A stretch of 13,999 nucleotides of DNA, taken from contig CAJTTM010000051.1 of the NCBI GenBank assembly GCA_910579135.1, positions 1 through 13,999 of the forward strand, read 5' to 3'. This DNA comes from an uncultured Erysipelotrichales bacterium. GTDB taxonomy: Bacteria > Bacillota_I > Bacilli_A > Erysipelotrichales > Coprobacillaceae. The translations under genes and the position numbers were made by a program. This document shows positions 7,577 through 13,511 of the stretch, piece by piece (positions within the stretch are counted from its first letter, which is position 1; every line of letters begins with the position of its first letter). A model generated the notes under the pieces. It searched no databases and was not told the DNA's origin. It was given only the letters and a program-made list of their open reading frames with translations.

Positions 7577-7613
7577 TAAAAAAACCTCCAAAATTGATCT
7601 GATTTTAGAGGTT
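7577..7613 (-). terminator. terminator after the SDR gene
   Basis: On the minus strand AACCTCTAAAAT pairs with ATTTTGGAGGTT (12 bp including one G-U wobble) around a 7-base loop, then runs into a tract of T residues. It lies 22 bases after the SDR stop codon. Confidence 0.8.
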
Positions 7614-7635
7614 CACTACATTATCTAGCTTTCCA

Positions 7636-8436
7636 TTAAGGTCTTTGACCCATTCCACCTTCAAGTGTTAATGTTTCTCCTGACATATATTTGAAATCTG
7701 GAGAAGCTAATTGTACACATACACGTCCAATTTCTAATTCAGAATCTCCATAATGTCCCATTGGAGGCATATGAACATTTGCTTTGAATGCTTCTGGATA
7801 AGCTTGTTCAAATTGTTCTAATTGAGCTGTCCAAGCTAATGGACATACAACGTTAACATTGATTCCATCTGGTCCCCATTCAGTAGCAGCAACTCTTGAT
7901 AATCCACGGATACCTTCTTTTGCAGCAGCATAAGAACATTGACCTTTGTTTCCAAATAAACCAGCACCTGATGCAAAGTTAATTACAGAACCTTTTGTTT
8001 CTTTTAAATGAGGATAACAAGCTTTCATATAATAGAATGCTGCATATAACCCTGAGAACATCGCTAGATTAAATTGATCAGTTGTATGTTCTGCTAAAGA
8101 TACACCTGAAGCACTTGCTTGAGCATTATTAATTAAAACATCAATTCTTCCAAATGTTTCCATTGTTTTATCAATAACACTTTGAACAACAGCTTCATTA
8201 TCAGCACTAGCATTAACATCTGCTTGCATAACTAATACTTTAATACCATATAATTTTTCTAATTCTTCTTTAGCTCCTTCAAGCTTAGATACATTACGTC
8301 CAGTAATAACTAGGTTTGCACCTTCTTTTGCATAAGCGTGAGCAATTCCATAACCAATTGACCCACTTTTCCCATTACTTAATACTGCTCTACCAGCACC
8401 AGTAATAATGGCAGTTTTTCCTTTTAAAAATCCCAT
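7636..8436 (-). CDS. SDR-family oxidoreductase, candidate 12alpha-hydroxysteroid dehydrogenase
   Basis: A 266-residue classical short-chain dehydrogenase/reductase. The cofactor motif begins ITGAG (11-15) and resumes as SIGYGIA (26-32), with an insertion between. TGRN with R47 after beta-2 suggests NADP(H). NNAQASASG (103-111) holds the structural Asn. The catalytic residues are S156, Y169 and K173 (SYAAAK). From memory, the INNAQASASG, SGLYAAFYYMKACYP, INFASGAGLFG, GQCSYAAAKEGIRGLSRVAATEWG and SGETLTLEGGMGQRP-type stretches closely follow characterised clostridial 12alpha-hydroxysteroid dehydrogenases, which oxidise the C12 hydroxyl of bile acids. I could not run a search, so substrate is a hypothesis and a generic SDR is possible. 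Start ATG 8436 has AAAGGAG about 11 bases upstream. The gene is monocistronic, with its own promoter and terminator. Confidence 0.85.
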   Translation of the reverse strand: MGFLKGKTAIITGAGRAVLSNGKSGSIGYGIAHAYAKEGANLVITGRNVSKLEGAKEELEKLYGIKVLVMQADVNASADNEAVVQSVIDKTMETFGRIDVLINNAQASASGVSLAEHTTDQFNLAMFSGLYAAFYYMKACYPHLKETKGSVINFASGAGLFGNKGQCSYAAAKEGIRGLSRVAATEWGPDGINVNVVCPLAWTAQLEQFEQAYPEAFKANVHMPPMGHYGDSELEIGRVCVQLASPDFKYMSGETLTLEGGMGQRP

Positions 8437-8476
8437 TTTATATATTTCTCCTTTAAAATAATTTTTTCACAATATT

Positions 8477-8504
8477 ATTATAAAAGAATTCAAATTTTTT
8501 TCAA
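8477..8504 (-). promoter_or_regulatory. sigma-A type promoter of the SDR gene
   Basis: On the minus strand, TTGAAA (8499-8504) and TATAAT (8477-8482) are separated by 16 bases and lie about 40 bases before the SDR ATG. This is the best -35/-10 pair in the window. Confidence 0.65.
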
Positions 8505-8554
8505 CCCTTAATAAAAAATATATTTATATATTTTTCATATTTGCTTTTTCCTTA

Positions 8555-8583
8555 TAGAAAACGCTTACAATCTATGTTATAAT
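8555..8583 (+). promoter_or_regulatory. extended -10 promoter of the BrxF-like gene
   Basis: TGTTATAAT (8575-8583) is a perfect extended -10. TAGAAA (8555-8560) is a moderate -35 at 17-base spacing. The start codon is 40 bases downstream, with AAGGAG at 8608-8613. Confidence 0.6.
8556..8569. promoter_or_regulatory. cre-like box (candidate CcpA operator)
   Basis: AGAAAACGCTTACA matches 12 of 14 positions of the catabolite-responsive element form TGTAAACGCTTACA, including the central CG and the whole right half. It covers the -35 and spacer region of the BrxF-like gene promoter, a position from which CcpA would repress. It is about 55 bases upstream of the SDR -35, so it could also affect that gene. 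Confidence 0.5.
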
Positions 8584-8623
8584 TATTATAATAAAATAAC
8601 AATAAAAAAGGAGATGTATACCG

Positions 8624-9061
8624 ATGGACAGAATTGTAAAGAAAATTGAAGAAGTAAAGGACACAAATAACAAATTAGTATTAATAATTGGTCAACCAGG
8701 AAGTGGTAAATCAAAATTAATCCATGATTATAGTCGTTCAACAGGAATCCCTATCATTAATTTTAATAAGATTTTTGGAGAAGAATCAAATAATAATATT
8801 GATTTAATAGAAACAATGAAAGCCTTTATTAAGAATTATAATCAAGATGTTATGTTATTAGATAATAAAAGAATTCTTTATAGCAAAAATTCTAAGATTG
8901 ATCTATTATCTTTCTTAAAAGATTTAAGTCAAGATAAAATTATAGTTGCTACTTGGAATGGAAAAATCGAAGATGGGCAACTCATTCATATTCGATCTAA
9001 AGCTCCTGATGATTTAATCTACTCTGTAGATAAAGAAGATATTCATTATATTTTATGCTAA
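8624..9061 (+). CDS. BrxF-like P-loop ATPase, solitary (BREX type 3 family)
   Basis: A 145-residue small P-loop protein. Walker A is GQPGSGKS (23-30), after the strand KLVLII. Walker B-like VMLLDN (76-81) ends the next core strand. LSQDKIIVATWNGKIEDG (101-118) fits the late strand that in BrxF carries a conserved LSR-(N)-(K/R)-x-(I/V)-V-x-(S/T/A)-W-x-G pattern. The order GxPGSGK, LLDNxxIL, LLxxLxxLS, W-N-G, length near 150 and lack of any other domain are what I recall for BrxF of type 3 BREX phage-defence systems. No other BREX gene (brxC, pglX, pglZ, helicase) is in the window. It has its own promoter, a cre-like box and a terminator, so it acts as a single-gene unit here. Role unknown; generic AAA-like NTPase is the alternative. 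Confidence 0.62.
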   Translation: MDRIVKKIEEVKDTNNKLVLIIGQPGSGKSKLIHDYSRSTGIPIINFNKIFGEESNNNIDLIETMKAFIKNYNQDVMLLDNKRILYSKNSKIDLLSFLKDLSQDKIIVATWNGKIEDGQLIHIRSKAPDDLIYSVDKEDIHYILC

Positions 9062-9087
9062 AATCTCTAGATAACTAGGGATTTTTT
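9061..9087 (+). terminator. terminator after the BrxF-like gene
   Basis: AAATCTCTAG (9061-9070) pairs with CTAGGGATTT (9075-9084), with one G-U pair and loop ATAA, then continuing T residues. It begins at the last base of the stop codon. Confidence 0.8.
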
Positions 9088-9122
9088 CATAAAAGAATAT
9101 ATTATTAACATAAAAGTTCAAA

Positions 9123-9150
9123 TTGAAGACATAATGAAAGTAGATAGTAT
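9123..9150 (+). promoter_or_regulatory. candidate promoter of the charge-segregated membrane protein gene
   Basis: TTGAAG (9123-9128) and TAGTAT (9145-9150) are spaced 16 bases apart. GAGGTG at 9155-9160 precedes the ATG by 5 bases. Confidence 0.4.
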
Positions 9151-9165
9151 AGATGAGGTGAAATT

Positions 9166-9603
9166 ATGGCTAATCAATTTACTTTTGATGATGAAAATGA
9201 TGATATTTATGATACAGAAGAAGATATAGATGAAAAACCTACTCAAATTAAAAAAGTCACAAAGAAAAAAAGAGGTCGTAAAAAAATAAAAAAGAAAACT
9301 GTGAAAAAGGTTAAAAAAGTAAAGAAAAAATCATGGTTTTCTAAGTTTGTTATTACTTTACTCTTTCTTATTTTAATTGGTATCATAATCGGTGGAGGGC
9401 TTTATGTTTATGATATTTACAATAAACAAGAAAATGAAATAAAGGATTTAAAGCAACAAATAAATACTCAAGAAAAGCCTTCTGTTGAAAAGGATCACCC
9501 TTCTCAAGAGATTCCTATACAAGAAGAAACACCAGAAGAAGAGAATGAAGAAAATCAAGAAAAAGATGTCAATGACAATGAAGAAGCACCTGTTGATGAA
9601 TAA
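9166..9603 (+). CDS. hypothetical charge-segregated single-pass membrane protein
   Basis: I do not recognise a family in this 145-residue protein. Its layout is clear. Residues 8-23 are acidic. Residues 29-60 are a Lys/Arg tract with repeated KK and KVK units. Residues 61-83 form one strongly hydrophobic helix with a GGG turn. Residues 84-101 could form a short coiled coil, and 102-145 is an acidic Glu-rich tail with several prolines. By the positive-inside rule the basic tract would be cytoplasmic and the acidic tail outside. Similar small proteins occur in Firmicutes near cell-wall or cell-division genes, but nothing here proves such a role. The last codons form the left arm of its terminator. 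It lies between two unrelated units, with terminators on both sides. Confidence 0.75.
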   Translation: MANQFTFDDENDDIYDTEEDIDEKPTQIKKVTKKKRGRKKIKKKTVKKVKKVKKKSWFSKFVITLLFLILIGIIIGGGLYVYDIYNKQENEIKDLKQQINTQEKPSVEKDHPSQEIPIQEETPEEENEENQEKDVNDNEEAPVDE

Positions 9604-9618
9604 CAGGTGCTATCTTTT
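9585..9618 (+). terminator. terminator embedded in the 3' end of the 9166-9603 gene
   Basis: AGCACCTGTT (9585-9594) and AACAGGTGCT (9602-9611) form a perfect 10-bp stem with a 7-base loop, followed by ATCTTTTTT. The left arm encodes the protein's final residues and the right arm overlaps the TAG of the convergent methyltransferase gene. On the minus strand the same stem lacks a good T-run. Confidence 0.85.
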
Positions 9619-10128
9619 TTCTATTTCTATTACATAAGGAGAATGATTTTTATTCAGCATTTGAAATCTTGAAACATTAAATGCATGATTATCTAAATGA
9701 GCCACGTATTGATTGATCCATTCACTTTCTTTTTTTCCTTCTGTATGTCCTGGATAAACAACAATGAATAAGACTTTATTCATAAGTTCTATAGCTTTTG
9801 TAATAGCTTTTTGACTAGAAGATAAATGAGTAGTGATATGACTACTTGATTTAGGAAGATATCCTAAATTAAAAATTCCTATATCAAATTGGTCAAGATA
9901 ATATTCCATATTTTTATGATTATCTAATATATATGTAACATTATCATGATTTTTTAGTTTATCTTGTGATTTTATTAATGCTTCTTCTTGAATATCAAAA
10001 GCATAAACATGTGAAAAATGATTTGCTAGAAAAAGAGTATCATTTCCATTACCCATTGTAAAATCAACTACAATTTCTCCATTATAAGATAAAATTCTTT
10101 GATGAACATATTCTACCATTGATAACAT
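9610..10128 (-). CDS. mnmM: MnmM/YtqB-type SAM-dependent methyltransferase (tRNA U34)
   Basis: A 172-residue class I methyltransferase of the family formerly called rRNA_methylase (PF06962). SAM-binding motif I is DFTMGNGNDTLFLA (22-35) and motif II AFDIQ (43-47). The family-specific motifs IFNLGYLP (85-92), ITT (98-100) and VVYPGHTEG (about 127-135) are all present. Characterised members (Bacillus YtqB/MnmM) methylate 5-aminomethyl-uridine at the tRNA wobble position to give mnm5(s2)U. Length is usual. The ATG at 10128 has AGGAGG overlapping the end of the upstream radical SAM gene, whose stop is only 3 bases away, so the two are coupled. The family assignment is strong; the exact tRNA product is inferred from relatives. 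Confidence 0.88.
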   Translation of the reverse strand: MLSMVEYVHQRILSYNGEIVVDFTMGNGNDTLFLANHFSHVYAFDIQEEALIKSQDKLKNHDNVTYILDNHKNMEYYLDQFDIGIFNLGYLPKSSSHITTHLSSSQKAITKAIELMNKVLFIVVYPGHTEGKKESEWINQYVAHLDNHAFNVSRFQMLNKNHSPYVIEIEKR

Positions 10129-10131
10129 ACT

Positions 10132-11754
10132 TTACCTCCTATAATATTTCATTTCATTCCTATAATCCTTAAATATACATACCAAATATCCATCATCTAT
10201 TTTTTCTATTACACTATAACGATATAATATTTCTTTATCTAAATGTTCATTCAATACTAAATCCTCCATGACTTGTTTCCTTTCTTCTTTACTCATTGTT
10301 GGTTGATACCATCGTTTAGGTTTCACTTTAAATAATGATAAATAATCCCATATAAGACTATCATGATATTTTTGATCAATAAATTGATCTAAATATTGAA
10401 ATAATTCATCTAATTGATATCCAATGACTTTATAATGACTTTTTAAATAAAAAACACCTAAACGATAAAAGAAATCAAACGGAGATTTCTCATCATCCAT
10501 GATTTTATTCATTGTTCTTTTAAATCTTCCACTATTCCAATATTTCTCTAACATATCTTCTGCTAGATGTATTTTTTTTATATCATCTTCACTCATCCAA
10601 TGATTATCTATCATTTCATAAGGAGGATTTTCATCATAATGATATCCAAAATCATCTGCATTGTTTCTAAGAGAAGTTCCTCTTAACATTTTTAAAAAAC
10701 CTAGTTGCAATTCTTTTGCTCTAAAAGCAAAAACATCATCAAAAGATTGTTTAAAACGTTCATAACTTTCATATGGTAATCCTGCAATTAAATCTAAATG
10801 TAAATCACACTTTCCTATTTCCATTAATTCTCTAACAACTTCACTTAATCTTTCAAAATTCTGCATTCTTTTAACTGCTTTATTTGTTGGTTCATAGGTT
10901 GATTGTATTCCTACTTCAAATCTTAATAATCCTTTGGGTGCATAATCTCTTATATAATCAATAATTTTTTGTTGAAAGACGTCTGCATTGATTTCAAATT
11001 GAAATTGTTGACCTTCTTTATAGTTTTCAAATAAATAAGAAAGTATAAATAAAGCATGATCAACATCTGCATTAAAACTTCTGTCTAATAATTTAATGAC
11101 TTTTGCATCACTATTTATAATAATATTTAACTGTTTTTTTAGATAATCTCTAGAAAAAAATCTTAATCCTTTTTCTAATGAAGATAGGCAATATTGACAT
11201 TGAAAAGGACACCCTCGACTTGTTTCAAAGTATAAAATACGTTTAGATTTATCTTTCTTATCGCATTTTAAATCATAAGGAGAATCTAAACTTTCTAAAT
11301 ATTCCATAGGAACATAAGCAATGTCATGAACAATATGACCTTGATAACTCACTCCTTCAACATTAATTTCTTGTTTATTTTCTAAACAATCTAATAATTG
11401 TTTGAATGTTAATTCTCCTTCTCCACTCATTACATAATCTATTTTGTAATGTTCTAAAAAGTATTCAGGTTCATATGTTACTTCTGGTCCACCTAAGATA
11501 ATAGTCACTTGACTTTCTTTTTTTAACATTGAACATAGTTCTTTGATTTCATCAATATTCCATATATAACATGAAAAAGCAATAACATCTAAATGCATTG
11601 ATAATAAATCTTCTTTTATATGTTCTAATTTATCTTTAATTGTATATTCTTTAAAATTAACATCATGACTATCTTTTGAAGCAACATATAATAATCTTAA
11701 AGATAATGATGTGTGTATATATTTTGAATTTAATGTTGTAATTAATGTTTTCAT
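10132..11754 (-). CDS. B12-binding-domain radical SAM protein (DUF4080-type)
   Basis: A 540-residue cytoplasmic Fe-S enzyme. Residues 1 to about 125 form a cobalamin-binding-type Rossmann domain (IAFSCYIWN, IILGGPEVT at 86-93, SGEGE at 110-114); I do not see the DxHxxG cobalamin-ligand motif, so any B12 would be bound base-on or not at all. The radical SAM core has C182, C186 and C189 (CxxxCxxC in RGCPFQCQYC), followed by an elongator-type core with EVGIQS and DLIAGLP. The C-terminal part (about 380-540) resembles DUF4080. Members are widespread in Firmicutes with unknown substrate. MKTLITTLNSKYIHT is the conserved family start, which supports ATG 11754 despite a weak AAAGAG only 2 bases upstream. 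It is followed closely by mnmM. Confidence 0.85.
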   Translation of the reverse strand: MKTLITTLNSKYIHTSLSLRLLYVASKDSHDVNFKEYTIKDKLEHIKEDLLSMHLDVIAFSCYIWNIDEIKELCSMLKKESQVTIILGGPEVTYEPEYFLEHYKIDYVMSGEGELTFKQLLDCLENKQEINVEGVSYQGHIVHDIAYVPMEYLESLDSPYDLKCDKKDKSKRILYFETSRGCPFQCQYCLSSLEKGLRFFSRDYLKKQLNIIINSDAKVIKLLDRSFNADVDHALFILSYLFENYKEGQQFQFEINADVFQQKIIDYIRDYAPKGLLRFEVGIQSTYEPTNKAVKRMQNFERLSEVVRELMEIGKCDLHLDLIAGLPYESYERFKQSFDDVFAFRAKELQLGFLKMLRGTSLRNNADDFGYHYDENPPYEMIDNHWMSEDDIKKIHLAEDMLEKYWNSGRFKRTMNKIMDDEKSPFDFFYRLGVFYLKSHYKVIGYQLDELFQYLDQFIDQKYHDSLIWDYLSLFKVKPKRWYQPTMSKEERKQVMEDLVLNEHLDKEILYRYSVIEKIDDGYLVCIFKDYRNEMKYYRR

Positions 11755-11761
11755 AACTCTT

Positions 11762-11791
11762 TAAAAAATAATCTAGGTTACCCTAGACTAT
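11762..11791 (-). terminator. terminator after the VanY-type gene
   Basis: On the minus strand ATAGTCTAGG pairs with CCTAGATTAT (10 bp, one G-U pair) around a GTAA loop, then TTTTTT. The stop codon TAG lies inside the stem. The T-run ends only 7 bases before the ATG of the radical SAM gene downstream. Confidence 0.8.
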
Positions 11792-13068
11792 TTCTTCTCC
11801 TTTATATTTGGAATAATTCCTTTATTTAAACAATATTCTTCTAATGTCCATCCATTCGTAAATATTTCTTTTGCAGCTTCTTTGCCAACATATCTAAAAT
11901 GCCATTCTTCATTACCAATACCAGTAATATCTGCTTTATCTCCTTCAAACCTCAAAATAAATCCATATTTATAACAATTGGCAGCACACCATTTATAATC
12001 TGGTTTATAAGAAAATTTACTATTCGCAATTCCATTACGTTTATCATCTAATACACTTTGACATGTTAAGTCAACACCTAATCCACTTTGATGCTCACTT
12101 GCTCCCGGTAAAGCAACTAGACTAGCAGCAGTAGCTGGATCATATTTTTTAAAGTATTCATCATATGTTTGTTTTTGAGATGCATATGAACGATAAGCAC
12201 TATTAATAACTAAGTTATAACCTTCATTTTTAGCCCCTTTGAACATTTCTTGCAATGCCTTTGCAGCTTCTTTTCTCATTAAAGAATTTTCCTTTGGACA
12301 ATCAGGAGAAATAAGGACATCAGGTGTTACTAAGTCTTTTGGTTCATATTGACTATCATAATAGAAACCTTTTTTTACTAATGTTAATATATCTTCAGGA
12401 TTTGTAATAATATAACTCTTATTCACGCCATTTTTAGAAATGATAAATGGATATGATGTAACTAACACAGCATAATTGTAATTCTTTTGTGTTTTATAAG
12501 CTTTTTCATATTTTTCCATATCTTTAAATACAAAGCCTTTAACCTTCATAAAAGGTTCAATATCATCATATGTATAATGATGTTCTACAACATACTTTAC
12601 ATCACTAGCACTCGCAGTTTTTAATATTGTCCAAATTTGTTTTTGAGTATAATTTAATGTTTTTAATCTAGATACATAATTTTCAAAAACATCATCAATT
12701 AAAGTAACAACAGCCTTTACTTTTGTATCTTTATGTTGTGATAAATAATATTCATATTCATCATAATATTTGTATTTTTTGCTTGTTTTGATCCAATCTG
12801 AAATATGTTCAAGTTTATTATGTGATAAAACTTCATCTACAGCCTTAGAATCTAAAGACAATATTTGATTTTGTTGTTCAAAAGAATAGCCTTTTATAAA
12901 TAATTTTAAACGACTAAAATTAAACCATAATACAACAAGTAGAATCAATACAACAACCCCTGCTATAATACCTACTCTTTCCCATCTAATTCTAGAACCT
13001 CTTGAATAACCTCTATTGTCTGAATATGCTCCATAATGTGAATAACATTTACCTCTATTAAATCTCAT
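11788..13068 (-). CDS. membrane-anchored VanY-type D-alanyl-D-alanine carboxypeptidase
   Basis: A 426-residue protein. A basic N-terminus (1-31) is followed by one membrane helix (about 32-49) without a cleavage motif, so the rest should lie outside the cell. Residues 55-200 form a helical region of unknown fold with many Lys and Tyr. The VanY peptidase domain fills about 240-415, with SAYRSYASQ, the zinc motif SEHQSGLGVD (ligands H326, D333) and EEWHFRY (catalytic E387, ligand H390). It would remove the terminal D-Ala from peptidoglycan stem peptides. The catalytic set is complete. GAAGG precedes ATG 13068 by about 11 bases; two intervening ATGs close at once. It is a single gene between the radical SAM unit and a divergent small membrane protein. 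No van resistance genes accompany it, so housekeeping wall trimming is likelier than glycopeptide resistance. Confidence 0.9.
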   Translation of the reverse strand: MRFNRGKCYSHYGAYSDNRGYSRGSRIRWERVGIIAGVVVLILLVVLWFNFSRLKLFIKGYSFEQQNQILSLDSKAVDEVLSHNKLEHISDWIKTSKKYKYYDEYEYYLSQHKDTKVKAVVTLIDDVFENYVSRLKTLNYTQKQIWTILKTASASDVKYVVEHHYTYDDIEPFMKVKGFVFKDMEKYEKAYKTQKNYNYAVLVTSYPFIISKNGVNKSYIITNPEDILTLVKKGFYYDSQYEPKDLVTPDVLISPDCPKENSLMRKEAAKALQEMFKGAKNEGYNLVINSAYRSYASQKQTYDEYFKKYDPATAASLVALPGASEHQSGLGVDLTCQSVLDDKRNGIANSKFSYKPDYKWCAANCYKYGFILRFEGDKADITGIGNEEWHFRYVGKEAAKEIFTNGWTLEEYCLNKGIIPNIKEKK

Positions 13069-13101
13069 ATCATTTCATACCTTCTTTTCTATTACATAAT
13101 A

Positions 13102-13110
13102 GTTATACCA
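13102..13110 (-). promoter_or_regulatory. extended -10 promoter of the VanY-type gene
   Basis: TGGTATAAC on the minus strand, an extended -10 form, about 33 bases before the ATG. The -35 position (13125-13130, TGGAAT) is weak. Confidence 0.5.
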
Positions 13111-13157
13111 CATATCGCCTCGAAATTCCATAATCTTTAGAAAATAAGATAGATATA

Positions 13158-13186
13158 TTGCAAAAGTAATAAAAATATGATATTTT
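13158..13186 (+). promoter_or_regulatory. candidate promoter of the 90-aa membrane protein gene
   Basis: TTGCAA (13158-13163) and TATTTT (13181-13186) are at 17-base spacing. AAGGAGG follows and gives a strong ribosome binding site before ATG 13215. Confidence 0.4.
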
Positions 13187-13214
13187 ATTTGTTGTATATA
13201 AAGGAGGTTACTCT

Positions 13215-13487
13215 ATGCATTTTTTATTAGGATTGTTTGTTGCTTTAGTTACACTTGCAACTGGAGTTTTATTCACTGAAGTTTTTCCAAAATGGATCAA
13301 ACATATAATGACACTTATTGGTGCAATTTCTAGTGGATACGCAATTTCTATATTAATTAGAAAAATTTCAGAAATGTCTGGATCATTTGAACAACCAGCA
13401 CTTTATTCTACTGCACTTATTGCTGGGGCAATTATGTTGGTTGTCATTATAGTTACTAAAATTGTATTAAACAAAAAGAAAGCTTAA
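13215..13487 (+). CDS. small membrane protein, 3 predicted helices, unknown function
   Basis: A 90-residue hydrophobic protein with helices at about 3-21, 29-48 and 66-85, a short polar loop around ISEMSGSFEQP, and a basic KKK tail placing the C-terminus in the cytoplasm. I do not recognise the family. The strong AAGGAGG ribosome binding site, a plausible promoter and a perfect terminator at the stop codon support it as a real, independently transcribed gene. It is divergent from the VanY-type gene, sharing a 146-base intergenic region, and convergent with the Rpn-family fragment. Nothing indicates toxin-like features: the helices contain ordinary small and branched residues. Confidence 0.8.
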   Translation: MHFLLGLFVALVTLATGVLFTEVFPKWIKHIMTLIGAISSGYAISILIRKISEMSGSFEQPALYSTALIAGAIMLVVIIVTKIVLNKKKA

Positions 13488-13504
13488 AATCAAGCTTTCT
13501 TTTT
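13473..13504. terminator. bidirectional terminator between the 90-aa gene and the Rpn-family gene
   Basis: A perfect 13-bp inverted repeat (AAAAAGAAAGCTT with AAGCTTTCTTTTT), loop AAAATC, with T-runs on both strands. The TAA of the 90-aa gene lies at the stem-loop border, and the Rpn-family stop is 8 bases beyond the right arm. Confidence 0.85.
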
Positions 13505-13511
13505 TTATCAT

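Noticed and set aside
8624..9603. BrxF-like gene and the charge-segregated membrane protein as a two-gene defence operon
   Set aside because: A clear terminator at 9061-9087 and a separate candidate promoter at 9123-9150 separate them.
11788..13068. Glycopeptide resistance (van) cluster
   Set aside because: No vanH/vanA/vanX or vanT genes nearby; the two-component system in the window is about 6 kb away and divergent from a transporter instead.
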